Shown here: positions 1 through 8,294 of the stretch, one piece after another | Numbering within the stretch: position 1 is the first letter of the stretch | How the letters are laid out: the number at the start of each line of letters is the position of its first letter | Assembly: GCF_900637195.1 (NCBI RefSeq) | Contig: NZ_LR134356.1 | Location: forward strand, 5,456,001 to 5,520,000 | DNA from: Mycolicibacterium aurum | GTDB lineage: Bacteria > Actinomycetota > Actinomycetes > Mycobacteriales > Mycobacteriaceae | DNA length: 64,000 bases | Reading direction: 5' to 3' | Notes under the pieces: generated by a model | What the model was told of the DNA's origin: nothing | Databases searched by the model: none | Seen by the model: only the letters and a program-made list of their open reading frames with translations | Made by a program: the position numbers and the translations under genes

Positions 1-1
1 C

Positions 2-802
2 GCCGACGCCATCCTGGACAACCAGTTCTACCAAACCGTGGCCACGTCACTGGCGGGCACGCAGGAGTACATGGCCATGGAGAAGCTGGGACAGCTTCTG
101 GCAGAAGACAAATGGGATCTGATCGTGGTGGACACCCCACCGTCACGCAACGCCCTGGACTTCCTCGATGCGCCGAAGCGCCTGGGCAGTTTCATGGACA
201 GCCGGCTCTGGCGGATACTTCTGGCGCCGGGACGGGGCATCGGCCGTCTGGTGACGGGCGCGGTCGGTCTCGCGATGAAGGGCATGTCGACGATTCTGGG
301 CTCCCAGATGCTCTCCGACGCAGCGGGTTTCGTCCAGTCTCTCGATGCGACGTTCGGCGGATTCCGCGAGAAGGCCGACCGCACCTATGAGCTGCTCAAG
401 CGGCGCGGCACTCAATTCGTCGTGGTGTCGGCGGCCGAACCCGATGCGCTGCGGGAGGCCTCGTTCTTCGTCGACCGGCTGGCGGGCGAGCACATGCCGT
501 TGGCCGGCCTGATCCTCAACCGCACCCATCCCACCCTGTGCGACCTGCACGCCGACAAGGCAGCAGAGGCCGCGGAGCTGCTGTCCGAGAAAGATCCCGG
601 CTCGGTGGCAGCCGCGGCGTTGCAGATACACGCGGAGCGGGCGTCCACCGCGAAGCGTGAGGTGCGGCTGCTGTCGCGGTTCACCGGCGCGAATCCGAGC
701 GTCGCGATCGTCGGTGTGCCGTCGTTACCGTTCGACGTGTCCGACCTCGATGCGCTGCGCGCGATCGCAGAACAGATCACAGGCGGGGATACCGCGGCGT
801 AA
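2..802 (+). CDS. Get3/ArsA-like anion-transporting ATPase, C-terminal part (Rv3680-like, BagB)
   Basis: This is a partial gene. The frame is open from base 2, so the start and the N-terminal P-loop lie off the left edge; 266 residues are visible. The text VVDTPPSRNALDFLDAP matches the Walker B/switch II region (DTPP) of ArsA/Get3 ATPases. The later stretch VVSAAEPDALREASFFVDRL is typical of the actinobacterial two-gene ArsA-like family. In M. tuberculosis the homologues Rv3679-Rv3680 form a heteromeric ATPase pair and lie directly upstream of whiB4, as here. The partner gene is presumably just left of the window. Its substrate is not shown by the sequence. Confidence 0.88.
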   Translation, partial: ADAILDNQFYQTVATSLAGTQEYMAMEKLGQLLAEDKWDLIVVDTPPSRNALDFLDAPKRLGSFMDSRLWRILLAPGRGIGRLVTGAVGLAMKGMSTILGSQMLSDAAGFVQSLDATFGGFREKADRTYELLKRRGTQFVVVSAAEPDALREASFFVDRLAGEHMPLAGLILNRTHPTLCDLHADKAAEAAELLSEKDPGSVAAAALQIHAERASTAKREVRLLSRFTGANPSVAIVGVPSLPFDVSDLDALRAIAEQITGGDTAA

Positions 803-869
803 CCACGCAACAGGGGCTGCTCGGCTTGGGCTAGTCGGAGCCAACCCGCGAATCAGGCAATCGCGGCTC

Positions 870-901
870 AGCTGTCAGACGACTTAGCTGTCAGACGAGT
901 T
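870..901. repeat. 16-bp tandem duplication at the whiB4 stop codon
   Basis: AGCTGTCAGACGACTT (870-885) is followed directly by AGCTGTCAGACGAGTT (886-901), with one mismatch. The second copy runs into the whiB4 stop codon (900-902). It lies in the 97-bp gap between the convergent ATPase and whiB4 genes. Confidence 0.8.
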
Positions 902-1256
902 AGCCGGCAGTGCGGTGTTTGCGCTGGGCCGAGAAGAAGTCGGCCCAAGAGACCACATCGGGATGCTGCTTGAGCAGTGCCCGGCGTTGCCGTTCGGTCA
1001 TGCCTCCCCACACACCGAACTCGACGCGGTTGTCCAGCGCGTCGGCGCCGCACTCGGCGATCACGGGGCAATGGCGGCAGATCACAGCGGCTTTGCGCTG
1101 AGCTGCCCCCCGGACGAAGAGTTCATCGGGGTCCGTTTGGCGACACCGGGCCTGAGAAACCCACGCAATACGGGCTTCTGCTTCAGCACCCTGCACAATG
1201 GAATGGTCCGATGCATTCGCGGTGGTACTGCGAGCCGCGGGCTTGATTGATGACAC
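900..1256 (-). CDS. whiB4: Iron-sulfur redox-sensing regulator WhiB4
   Basis: WhiB-family DNA-binding protein that senses oxygen and nitric oxide through a [4Fe-4S] cluster; in M. tuberculosis WhiB4 controls the oxidative stress response. The four cluster cysteines are visible at residues 38, 60, 63 and 69 (C-X21-C-X2-C-X5-C), followed by GVWGG at 81-85 and a basic tail for DNA contact. I chose GTG at 1256 because AGGGGA lies 6 bases upstream and the product is then 118 residues, the length of Rv3681c. An in-frame TTG at 1292 would add 12 residues without family support. It is read toward the ATPase gene and away from ponA2. Confidence 0.93.
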   Translation of the reverse strand: MSSIKPAARSTTANASDHSIVQGAEAEARIAWVSQARCRQTDPDELFVRGAAQRKAAVICRHCPVIAECGADALDNRVEFGVWGGMTERQRRALLKQHPDVVSWADFFSAQRKHRTAG

Positions 1257-1554
1257 CAGCGATCCCCTATCGTTCTGGCCGCGCCCCGACAACGCAGACG
1301 ATTATTAACTCAAGCGTCGATTGCAAGTGCGATCTACGCCACATTGCGAGTACTGGGTGTGACCTGCATCGCACTGCTAGCTCAACTTAGGTGGTCAGGG
1401 GCGTTCTGCGCAATACGTTCGTGACCACTTTTTTGGGACGACCGTGCCGTCAGGCCGGTACAGTGCCGAGCCCCGGCGTTTGACATGGCCTGTCACGAGC
1501 GCATTCGAGCTGCTCGAGACCTGCTGGCCGGAAAGTCGTCGCTACTCTGTACGC
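1257..1554. promoter_or_regulatory. Divergent whiB4/ponA2 upstream region
   Basis: About 300 bp without a convincing gene. It must hold the promoters for whiB4 (minus) and ponA2 (plus). An AT-richer stretch near 1300-1345 stands out from the surrounding GC. I see no clear hairpin or repeat. Confidence 0.4.
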
Positions 1555-4014
1555 ATGCCGGAGGACCCCCCGATCCGGCCGCCCCGCGCGGTCACCGTCA
1601 TCAAGCTCGTCTGGTGCTGCCTTCTGGCCAGCGTCGTCGCCGCGGGTCTGATGTTCCCTGTGGTCGGCGGATTCGGCCTGATGTCCAACCGCGCCTCCGA
1701 TGTCGTCGCCAACGGCTCGGCCCAGCTCGTCGAGGGTGAAGTACCGCAGGTGTCGACGATGGTCGATGCGAAGGGCAACATCATCGCCTGGCTCTACTCC
1801 CAGCGACGGTTCGAAGTTCCCAGTGACCAGATCGCCAACACGATGAAGCTGGCGATCGTCTCCATCGAGGACAAAAGATTTGCCGACCACAACGGAGTGG
1901 ACTGGCAGGGCACACTGACCGGTCTCTCCGGCTACCTGTCGGGCAACCTCGACACCCGCGGCGGCTCGACCATCGAGCAGCAGTACGTGAAGAACTACCA
2001 ATTGCTCGTCATCGCGCAGACCGATGCCGAGAAGCGGGCCGCCATCGAGACCACCCCGGCGCGCAAGCTGCGCGAGATCCGGATGGCGCTGACGCTCGAC
2101 AAGACTTTCACCAAGCCGGAGATCCTCACCCGCTATCTGAACCTGGTGTCGTTCGGCAACGGCGCGTTCGGGGTGCAGGACGCCTCACAGACGTACTTCG
2201 GCATCAACGCCTCCGAGCTGAACTGGCAGCAGGCCGCACTCCTTGCGGGCATGGTCCAGTCGACGAGCACGCTGAACCCGTACACCAATCCCGACGGTGC
2301 CCTGGCCCGCCGCAACGTGGTGCTCGACACCATGATCGTCAACCTGCCCGAGTACGCCGACGAGTTGCGCGCCGCCAAGCAGGAGCCGCTCGGGATACTG
2401 CCCCAGCCCAAGGAACTGCCCAGAGGTTGCATCGCCGCCGGTGACCGCGCGTTCTTCTGCGACTATGCGCTGGACTATCTGGCCCGCGCCGGGATCAGCA
2501 AGGACCAGGTCGCCAAGGGTGGCTACCTCATCAAGACCACGCTGGAGCCGGACGTACAGGCGTCGGTGAAGAACGCGATCACCGAATTCGCAAGCCCGGA
2601 CCTCGCCGGCGTGGCCAGCGTCATGAGCGTCATCAAGCCGGGCAAGGAGTCCCACCCGGTGCTGGCGATGGCCAGCAACCGCACGTACGGCCTGAACCTC
2701 GACGCCGGCGAGACGATGCAGCCGCAGCCGTTCTCTCTGGTCGGCAACGGTGCGGGTTCGGTGTTCAAGATCTTCACCACCGCGGCGGCCATGGAGATGG
2801 GCATGGGCATCAACGCCCAGCTCGATTCACCATCGCGGTTCGAGGCCAAGGGCCTGGGCAGCGGCGGTGCCCGCGGCTGCCCGCCCGCGACGTGGTGCGT
2901 GCAGAACGCCGGCAATTACCGCGGCACGATGAGCGTCACCGACGCGTTGGCGACGTCGCCGAACACGGCGTTCGCGAAGCTGATCGCACAGGTCGGGGTG
3001 CAGCGCACGGTGGACATGGCGGTGCGGCTGGGGCTGCGGTCCTACGCGCTGCCCGGCACCGCGCGCGACTACGACCCGGAAAGCAACGAGAGCCTCGCCG
3101 ACTTCGTGAAACGCCAGAACATCGGTTCGTTCACGCTGGGACCGATCGAGGTCAACGCGTTGGAACTGTCCAACGTGGCCGCGACGCTGGCCTCGGGCGG
3201 CACCTGGTGTCCACCGAACCCGATCGCCGAGGTGTGGGACCGCAACGGCGAACAGGTGTCGGTCACCACCGAAACGTGCGAACAGGTGGTTCCCGAGGGT
3301 TTGGCCAACACGCTGGCCAACGCGATGAGTAAGGACGACACCGGTTCGGGAACCGCGGCCGGCGCCGCGGGTTCGGTGGGATGGAGCCTGCCGATGTCGG
3401 GCAAGACCGGCACCACCGAAGCCAACCGCTCCTCGGCGTTCCTGGGTTTCACCAACCGGTACGCCGCGGCCAGCTACATCTATGACGACTCGACGGCGCC
3501 GACCGAGCTGTGCTCGTTCCCGCTGCGTCAGTGTGGTTCGGGAAACCTGTTCGGCGGCAACGAGCCGGCCAGGACGTGGTTCACCGCGATGAGCCCGATC
3601 GCCACGGCGTTCGGTGACGTCACCCTGCCGCCGACCGACCCGCGCTACGTCGAGGGGGCACCCGGTTCGCGGGTGCCAAGCGTCGCGGGTATGAACCAGG
3701 ACACCGCGCGGCAGCGGCTGCGCGAGGCCGGGTTCCAGGTCGCGGATCAGGCGACACCGGTGAACAGCTCGTCGTCCTACGGCACAGTGGTCGGGACGTC
3801 ACCGACCGGTCAGACGGTGCCGGGGTCGATCGTGACGATCCAGATCTCCAACGGCATCGCGCCGCCGCCACCTCCACCACCGGCAGGCGCTCCGCCACCG
3901 GGGCTGCCACCACCGCCAGTGGGCGAGACCGTGATCCAGATTCCGGGTCTGCCGCCGATCACCGTGCCGGTGCTCGGGCCGCCGCCACCTCCCCCACCAC
4001 CGCCGCCGGGGTGA
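1555..4014 (+). CDS. ponA2: Bifunctional penicillin-binding protein PonA2 (class A PBP)
   Basis: Peptidoglycan glycosyltransferase/transpeptidase of 819 residues, anchored by one N-terminal membrane helix (about residues 16-40). The glycosyltransferase domain shows SIEDKRFADHNGVDW and GGSTIEQQYVKN. The transpeptidase domain has SVFK, SPN and SGKTGTTE, matching the SxxK, SxN and KTG triad. A single PASTA domain (RVPSVAGMNQDTARQRL...) follows, then a proline-rich tail with runs of 7-9 prolines. I chose ATG at 1555 because M. tuberculosis PonA2 also begins MPE just before the membrane helix; the frame is open back to 1444 but that extension looks non-coding. PonA2 supports cell wall maintenance in non-replicating and stressed mycobacteria. 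Confidence 0.95.
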   Translation: MPEDPPIRPPRAVTVIKLVWCCLLASVVAAGLMFPVVGGFGLMSNRASDVVANGSAQLVEGEVPQVSTMVDAKGNIIAWLYSQRRFEVPSDQIANTMKLAIVSIEDKRFADHNGVDWQGTLTGLSGYLSGNLDTRGGSTIEQQYVKNYQLLVIAQTDAEKRAAIETTPARKLREIRMALTLDKTFTKPEILTRYLNLVSFGNGAFGVQDASQTYFGINASELNWQQAALLAGMVQSTSTLNPYTNPDGALARRNVVLDTMIVNLPEYADELRAAKQEPLGILPQPKELPRGCIAAGDRAFFCDYALDYLARAGISKDQVAKGGYLIKTTLEPDVQASVKNAITEFASPDLAGVASVMSVIKPGKESHPVLAMASNRTYGLNLDAGETMQPQPFSLVGNGAGSVFKIFTTAAAMEMGMGINAQLDSPSRFEAKGLGSGGARGCPPATWCVQNAGNYRGTMSVTDALATSPNTAFAKLIAQVGVQRTVDMAVRLGLRSYALPGTARDYDPESNESLADFVKRQNIGSFTLGPIEVNALELSNVAATLASGGTWCPPNPIAEVWDRNGEQVSVTTETCEQVVPEGLANTLANAMSKDDTGSGTAAGAAGSVGWSLPMSGKTGTTEANRSSAFLGFTNRYAAASYIYDDSTAPTELCSFPLRQCGSGNLFGGNEPARTWFTAMSPIATAFGDVTLPPTDPRYVEGAPGSRVPSVAGMNQDTARQRLREAGFQVADQATPVNSSSSYGTVVGTSPTGQTVPGSIVTIQISNGIAPPPPPPPAGAPPPGLPPPPVGETVIQIPGLPPITVPVLGPPPPPPPPPPG

Positions 4015-4058
4015 CCCGACGACCTGTGATCGACAGGTCGTGGCAGTAGGCTGGGCAG

Positions 4059-5033
4059 ATGCCTGCTGTGCCTTCTGGTTCACCCGGTTCAATCCTCAAG
4101 ACGGCAGCCGTCACCTCGGCCGGCACCCTGGTTGCCGGGATCGGTTATGCGTCACTGATCGAGCGCAACGCCTTCGTGGTGCGCGAGACGACGATGCCGG
4201 TGCTCTCTCCGGGGTCGTCTCCGCTGAAGGTGTTGCACATCAGCGACATCCACATGCGCCCCTCGCAGCGCCGCAAGCAGGCGTGGCTGCGCGAGCTGGC
4301 CGGCTGGGAGCCGGACTTCGTCGTGAACACCGGCGACAACCTGGCTCATCCCAAGGCCGTTCCGGCCGTCATTCAGGCGCTCGGTGACCTGCTGTCGGTG
4401 CCGGGCATGTTCGTCTTCGGCAGCAACGACTACTTCGCGCCGAAGCTGAAGAACCCCGCCAACTACCTGACGAATCCGTCACACCGGAGCCACGGCGAGC
4501 CCCTGCCGTGGCAGGACCTGCGGGCGGCGTTCACCGAGCGCGGCTGGCTGGACATGACCCATACCCGGCGCGAGGTCGAGGTGGCCGGGCTGCACATCGC
4601 GGCCGCGGGCGTCGACGATCCGCACCTCAAGCGCGACCGCTACGAGACGATCGCCGGGCCGGCGACGCCGGCCGCGAACCTCACCCTGGGATTGACCCAC
4701 TCCCCCGAGCCGCGGGTGCTGGACCGGTTCGCCGCCGACGGCTATCAGCTGGTGATGGCCGGGCACACCCACGGCGGGCAACTGTGTCTGCCGTTCTACG
4801 GCGCACTCGTGACCAACTGCGAACTCGACAGGTCCAGGGCCAAGGGACCCTCGCGGTGGGGCGCCCACACCCAGCTGCACGTGTCGGCTGGCCTTGGCAC
4901 CTCGCCGTTCGCCCCCCTGCGGTTCTGCTGCAGGCCGGAGGCCACCATGCTCACGTTGGTTGCGGCGCCAACCGGCGGCTCCGAGGTGGAGTTCCGGGCC
5001 GGGCAGTCGCATCCGACCGTATCGGCGCGGTGA
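4059..5033 (+). CDS. Metallophosphoesterase (Rv3683-like)
   Basis: Calcineurin-like phosphoesterase of 324 residues. Metal-binding motifs are all present: SDIH (D63, H65), TGDN (91-94), GSND (121-124), and GHTHGG (235-240). A hydrophobic N-terminal segment (about residues 12-32) could be a signal anchor, placing the catalytic domain outside the membrane. The gene lies 44 bp after ponA2 and its stop overlaps the start of the next gene (GTGA), as in the Rv3682-Rv3684 order of M. tuberculosis. The substrate is unknown; related proteins act on phospholipid or nucleotide phosphoesters. Confidence 0.9.
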   Translation: MPAVPSGSPGSILKTAAVTSAGTLVAGIGYASLIERNAFVVRETTMPVLSPGSSPLKVLHISDIHMRPSQRRKQAWLRELAGWEPDFVVNTGDNLAHPKAVPAVIQALGDLLSVPGMFVFGSNDYFAPKLKNPANYLTNPSHRSHGEPLPWQDLRAAFTERGWLDMTHTRREVEVAGLHIAAAGVDDPHLKRDRYETIAGPATPAANLTLGLTHSPEPRVLDRFAADGYQLVMAGHTHGGQLCLPFYGALVTNCELDRSRAKGPSRWGAHTQLHVSAGLGTSPFAPLRFCCRPEATMLTLVAAPTGGSEVEFRAGQSHPTVSAR

Positions 5034-6127
5034 ACTCGTCGGGCCCGTGTCGCCAGTCGCGGGCATGGGTGGACAACGCGGTTCGGTTGATCGAGGCCGA
5101 CGCGCGCCGCAGCGCTGACACGCATCTGCTGCGCTATCCGTTGCCGGCCAGCTGGTCGACCGATGTCGACGTCGCGCTCTACCTCAAGGACGAGACCACC
5201 CACATCACCGGCAGCCTCAAGCACCGGTTGGCACGGTCGCTGTTTCTGTACGCGCTGTGCAACGGGTGGATCACAGAGGACACCACGGTCATCGAGGCCT
5301 CGTCGGGTTCCACAGCGGTGTCCGAGGCATACTTCGCCGCGATGCTGGGCCTGCCGTTCATCGCGGTGATGCCGGCATCGACCAGCCCGTCCAAGATCGC
5401 TCTCATCGAATCCCAGGGCGGCCGTTGCCATTTCGTCACCGAGTCCGCTCAGGTCTACGACGAGGCGCAGCGGCTGGCCGAGCAGACCGGCGGCCATTAC
5501 CTGGATCAGTTCACCAACGCCGAGCGCGCCACCGACTGGCGGGGCAACAACAACATCGCCGAGTCGATCTTCGATCAGCTTGCCGAGGAGACCCATCCGG
5601 TGCCGGAGTGGATCGTCGTGGGAGCGGGCACGGGCGGCACGAGCGCGACCATCGGCCGCTACCTTCGCTATCGCCGTTACCCGACGCGACTATGTGTGGT
5701 GGACCCGGAGAACTCGGCGTTCTTCCCGTCGTACGAACGCGGCGACTCCGACGTCGTGACGGGTATCTCCTCGCGGATCGAGGGGATCGGGCGCCCGCGT
5801 GTCGAGCCGTCGTTCCTGCCCGGCGTGGTGGACCGCATGATGTGCGTTCCGGACAACGCCTCGGTGGCGGTCGCGCATCACGTCAGCAAGGTGCTGGGCC
5901 GACGCGTCGGACCGTCGACCGGAACCAACATTTGGGGGGCGTTCGGACTTCTGGCCGAGATGGTGGCCCAGGGGCGCAGCGGCTCGGTGGTGACGTTGCT
6001 GGCCGACAGTGGCGACCGCTACGCCGACACCTACTTCTGTGACGAGTGGCTGACGAGCCACGGCCTGGCGCCGACGGAGTCGGCCGGCTCACTCGCCGAG
6101 TTCGAACGGTCCGGACGCTGGTCCTGA
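5030..6127 (+). CDS. cds1: PLP-dependent cysteine synthase-fold enzyme (Rv3684/Cds1-like cysteine desulfhydrase)
   Basis: Fold-type II PLP enzyme of 365 residues. The Schiff-base lysine is K64 in GSLKHR, the substrate loop is EASSGSTAVSEA, and the phosphate-binding loop is VVGAGTGGTSATIG. I chose GTG at 5030, which overlaps the preceding stop; the frame stays open further left only as a shadow of the phosphoesterase gene. The M. tuberculosis homologue Rv3684 has been described as a cysteine desulfhydrase (Cds1) that makes H2S, pyruvate and ammonia. That activity is inferred here by homology and position. The symbol is used on that basis. Confidence 0.85.
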   Translation: MNSSGPCRQSRAWVDNAVRLIEADARRSADTHLLRYPLPASWSTDVDVALYLKDETTHITGSLKHRLARSLFLYALCNGWITEDTTVIEASSGSTAVSEAYFAAMLGLPFIAVMPASTSPSKIALIESQGGRCHFVTESAQVYDEAQRLAEQTGGHYLDQFTNAERATDWRGNNNIAESIFDQLAEETHPVPEWIVVGAGTGGTSATIGRYLRYRRYPTRLCVVDPENSAFFPSYERGDSDVVTGISSRIEGIGRPRVEPSFLPGVVDRMMCVPDNASVAVAHHVSKVLGRRVGPSTGTNIWGAFGLLAEMVAQGRSGSVVTLLADSGDRYADTYFCDEWLTSHGLAPTESAGSLAEFERSGRWS

Positions 6128-6228
6128 CCGTCGGAACGCCGCGTGAGCGGACCGTCGGAGGTCAGGAACAACCAGAGTGCGGCCAGCGCGAAGAAGCCCA
6201 GGTAGATCGATGCGCCTAACCCAGTCAT
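6031..6228 (-). CDS. Possible small single-pass membrane protein
   Basis: A 65-residue frame starting MTGLGASIYLGFFALAALWL, one strong membrane helix followed by a polar Arg/Asp-rich tail. GAGG lies 6 bases upstream of the ATG at 6228. Its last 97 bases run antisense to the end of the preceding PLP enzyme gene, which weakens the case for the full length. I do not recognise a family. It is included because the helix and ribosome site are good and fall in the non-overlapping part. Confidence 0.4.
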   Translation of the reverse strand: MTGLGASIYLGFFALAALWLFLTSDGPLTRRSDGQDQRPDRSNSASEPADSVGARPWLVSHSSQK

Positions 6229-6382
6229 GTCACGCCTCATTTCGCTCGAATGTGTCTTTGTAGTGTGCATAACGCCACCGACAGCCCAGATCCTTCCCTC
6301 GGCGTGTCACCGGACGGATTTGGCGGCCGCTACGCGTTTGGCTTCACCGGTGCCCGGTGCGATAGGCTGTCGTGGCTTCACT

Positions 6383-6456
6383 CGGGGTGTGGCGCAGCTT
6401 GGTAGCGTGCTTCGTTCGGGACGAAGAGGTCGTGGGTTCGAATCCCGCCACCCCGA
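6383..6456 (+). tRNA. tRNA-Pro (anticodon CGG)
   Basis: Full cloverleaf of 74 nt. The acceptor stem CGGGGTG pairs with CACCCCG and the discriminator is A. The anticodon stem CTTCG/CGAAG encloses TTCGGGA, giving anticodon CGG. The T-arm loop is TTCGAAT. CCA is not encoded. The 3' part, from 6414 on, is the start of a 100-bp repeat that recurs at 9587-9686, so this tRNA is the integration site of the element to its right. Integration kept the tRNA intact. Confidence 0.95.
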
Positions 6457-6513
6457 CTCGCAGTGATTCGCAGAGGCCCTGATCCGATCGATTCGGTCAG
6501 GGCCTTCTTGCTG
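6414..6513 (+). repeat. attL-type 100-bp direct repeat (tRNA-Pro 3' end plus terminator)
   Basis: Bases 6414-6513 and 9587-9686 are identical over 100 bp and diverge sharply on both sides. This copy covers the anticodon loop to the 3' end of the working tRNA-Pro plus its terminator. Such a duplication is the mark of tyrosine-integrase insertion into a tRNA gene. The element between the copies is about 3.1 kb. Confidence 0.93.
6475..6510 (+). terminator. Rho-independent-type terminator of tRNA-Pro
   Basis: GGCCCTGA at 6475-6482 pairs with TCAGGGCC at 6497-6504, with further pairing inside (CCGA/TCGG), followed by TTCTTG. It is duplicated within the second repeat at 9648-9683. Confidence 0.85.
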
Positions 6514-6515
6514 TT

Positions 6516-6528
6516 CAGTCCGCAGTTG
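6516..6528 (+). promoter_or_regulatory. Candidate integrase arm site (left)
   Basis: CAGTCCGCAGTTG sits 2 bp inside the left repeat and recurs exactly, same orientation, at 9473-9485 near the right repeat. Confidence 0.4.
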
Positions 6529-6859
6529 GTGCGCAGCAGATTCGACCAGATTCGACGAATTCGCGAGCGACTTACTTCGGGCGGCGTCCAGGGCCGCAGA
6601 GACATACTCCAAGTCGTCCGGGAACAAGTCTGCGTAGGTGTCCAGGGTGAGGACCGCCGACGCGTGTCCGAGCATCGTCTGAACGGCCTTGACGTTGGCG
6701 CCCGCGCTAATCGACAGGGACGCCGCAGTATGGCGAAGGTGATGTGGAGTGACGGTGGGGAACGCTGAGTCCCTCCTCCGGAGACGCTTGACGGCCGCGT
6801 TGAAGACCCGACCATCGACTTCACCGATAGCGGGATCGGCCAGCCCACACGCTGAGGCT

Positions 6860-7399
6860 CTATTCGCGATACGGGTAAACGGCTTTCGCGAGGTCTCGGG
6901 CAGCTTCGAAGGTGGCGCGGTCGAGTTCTTTCCGTCGAGCGCGTTTAGCAACACTCGACAACAAAATTCTCATCGCGTCGGCGTTGTGAAGAGCCAGTTC
7001 GACTGGATCGCAAGCGGAACGGATGTCTGGCGCAGGCACCGCGGTTTTGTTGCGCGGTTCTGCCCCGCCAGCGCCAGCGCGCGGGACCTCTACAACGCGG
7101 ATGGGTTCTCCATACCGCTCTGCGGCTGTGCGCGCGGCCGAGGCATCCCTGCGGCAAGTGTCGGAACGATAGCGGCGGGGACGCCCGCGTCGAGGAGCCA
7201 AATCAGGATCCAGCATCACCGCGTCGCATCTGATGCATCGATTCGGATCGAAGTTTGAGCTTTCGGCCGCCGTGAGCGACAGGCGATCAGCGTCCGCTGG
7301 TACGAGATTGTTCGAGTTCGCAACGTTCACCTGGCTCGCCAGGACAGTTTGATGCGTGCTCGGTGCGCTGGGGGTCGCGGGCTGATAATTTCCGCTCAT
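6860..7399 (-). CDS. Mobile-element protein with a zinc-finger-like Cys motif
   Basis: A 179-residue frame on the minus strand. Residues 55-82 read CIRC, then an Arg-rich GRPRRYRSDTC. This resembles the CxxC...GRPxxYCSxxC motif of small actinobacterial phage and plasmid proteins, but the third Cys of the usual set is replaced by Arg. The C-terminal half is Ala/Arg-rich and helical. The start is uncertain: the ATG at 7399 overlaps the ATG of the divergent gene at 7398, so one of the two probably starts further in. Its 3' end overlaps the upstream part of the integrase remnant frame. Function is unknown. Confidence 0.55.
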   Translation of the reverse strand: MSGNYQPATPSAPSTHQTVLASQVNVANSNNLVPADADRLSLTAAESSNFDPNRCIRCDAVMLDPDLAPRRGRPRRYRSDTCRRDASAARTAAERYGEPIRVVEVPRAGAGGAEPRNKTAVPAPDIRSACDPVELALHNADAMRILLSSVAKRARRKELDRATFEAARDLAKAVYPYRE

Positions 7400-8153
7400 G
7401 AGTCAGGTGCCGGCCAGGGGGCCGACGCGGTCGGGGGCGAGGCTGCGGTTGAGGCCGGGAAGTTCCACGCTGCCTAACGCGACTACCGCGAAGGTGGCAG
7501 AGGCGAAGGGAAAGGACCGAAGTTACCGGCTGGCGTTTGGAAGCCTGCTCGTATCCGTCGTAGTCGCTATTGCAAGCCCCCTGTCGGCTTGGGTGATTGC
7601 GAAACAGGGATATAACGCCTCATCAACCCAGGCAAGAGACGCGTTCCTGCGGGACCAGCAGATGCTCGCATATCAGACGTTCCACGCATCGGCCAGCGCA
7701 CTCTTATCGATGGACCAAAAATTCTCTATTCTTGTGCACAGCGATCTTCCCGATCCGCAAAGTCAGTGGTCGGATCCGCACGCGGAAGCTACGTACTTGA
7801 TCAAAGAATTCGAAATTTTGCGATACGATCTTCTTGAGAACTTACAAAAGGTGAGAAACGATCTCGTATTTGTCAACATGGTAGGAGCGACGGAAGTCGT
7901 CGAAGCCGCGGTGAAGTTTACTAATCTGTTTCATGGCGAAGAGTCCGTGATGGTGCAAATGCAGTCGATTGTCAATCGAATACCGTTATCTTCGCCGGAT
8001 GTGCGCGCATATCTTGGCGTCTCGCACCCGGACAATTTAATCCATGGTTCCACTCTATGGAGAGACGCCGAGAACCTATTGCTTCGAGAGTTTGTGGACG
8101 CCGTTCGAGAAGCTTATGGCCAAGATCTGGTCGGTACCGTGCCTCGGCTGTGA
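7398..8153 (+). CDS. Membrane-anchored helical protein of unknown function (element cargo)
   Basis: A 251-residue protein with one membrane helix (about residues 45-67, FGSLLVSVVVAIASPLSAWVI) and a C-terminal soluble domain of about 180 residues. That domain looks all-helical and carries patches of Leu, Asp and Asn. Base composition from about 7600 to 8060 is clearly AT-richer than the chromosome, with codons such as TTA, ATA and GAA, a sign of transfer. The first 35 residues are Arg/Pro-rich and may not be coding; a GTG near 7494 would start just before the helix. I do not recognise the family. It lies 141 bp upstream of a nuclease-like gene on the same strand. Confidence 0.65.
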   Translation: MSQVPARGPTRSGARLRLRPGSSTLPNATTAKVAEAKGKDRSYRLAFGSLLVSVVVAIASPLSAWVIAKQGYNASSTQARDAFLRDQQMLAYQTFHASASALLSMDQKFSILVHSDLPDPQSQWSDPHAEATYLIKEFEILRYDLLENLQKVRNDLVFVNMVGATEVVEAAVKFTNLFHGEESVMVQMQSIVNRIPLSSPDVRAYLGVSHPDNLIHGSTLWRDAENLLLREFVDAVREAYGQDLVGTVPRL

Positions 8154-8294
8154 CTTATCTCCGTAGCCCAAAAAGGTTCGACGGCCCACAACGGCGCACA
8201 ATGGCATAACGGCCGATACGCGGAGGATGGCTGAGACTGTTGAGATGGGTGACCAGATCCTCCGAGATAAGGGATACGGGGAGGTCTAGGTTCG

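Larger units (their letters stand above)
6457..6954 (-). pseudogene. Tyrosine integrase, C-terminal remnant
   Basis: The minus frame holds the C-terminal half of a mycobacteriophage-type tyrosine recombinase. Convincing similarity begins near 6810 (GRVFNAAVKRL) and includes TPHHLRHTAASL (the HxxR box), MLGHAS (second His) and LTLDTYADLF (catalytic Tyr). The N-terminal core-binding and arm-binding domains and the first catalytic Arg are missing. The upstream part of the frame overlaps another reading frame and looks unrelated. Rightward, the frame stays open through the repeat and antisense to the tRNA as far as 6307, giving the familiar WRDSNPRP antisense-tRNA peptide. The element is therefore probably no longer able to move by itself. 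Confidence 0.75.

Noticed and set aside
4508..5029. N-terminal extension of the PLP enzyme frame
   Set aside because: The extension is a shadow of the phosphoesterase gene; the GTG at 5030 with a stop overlap is the normal start.
8227..8289. 20-codon frame (MAETVEMGDQIL...) before the nuclease-like gene
   Set aside because: The GGAGG touches the ATG with no spacing and there is no family support. It is more likely untranslated leader.
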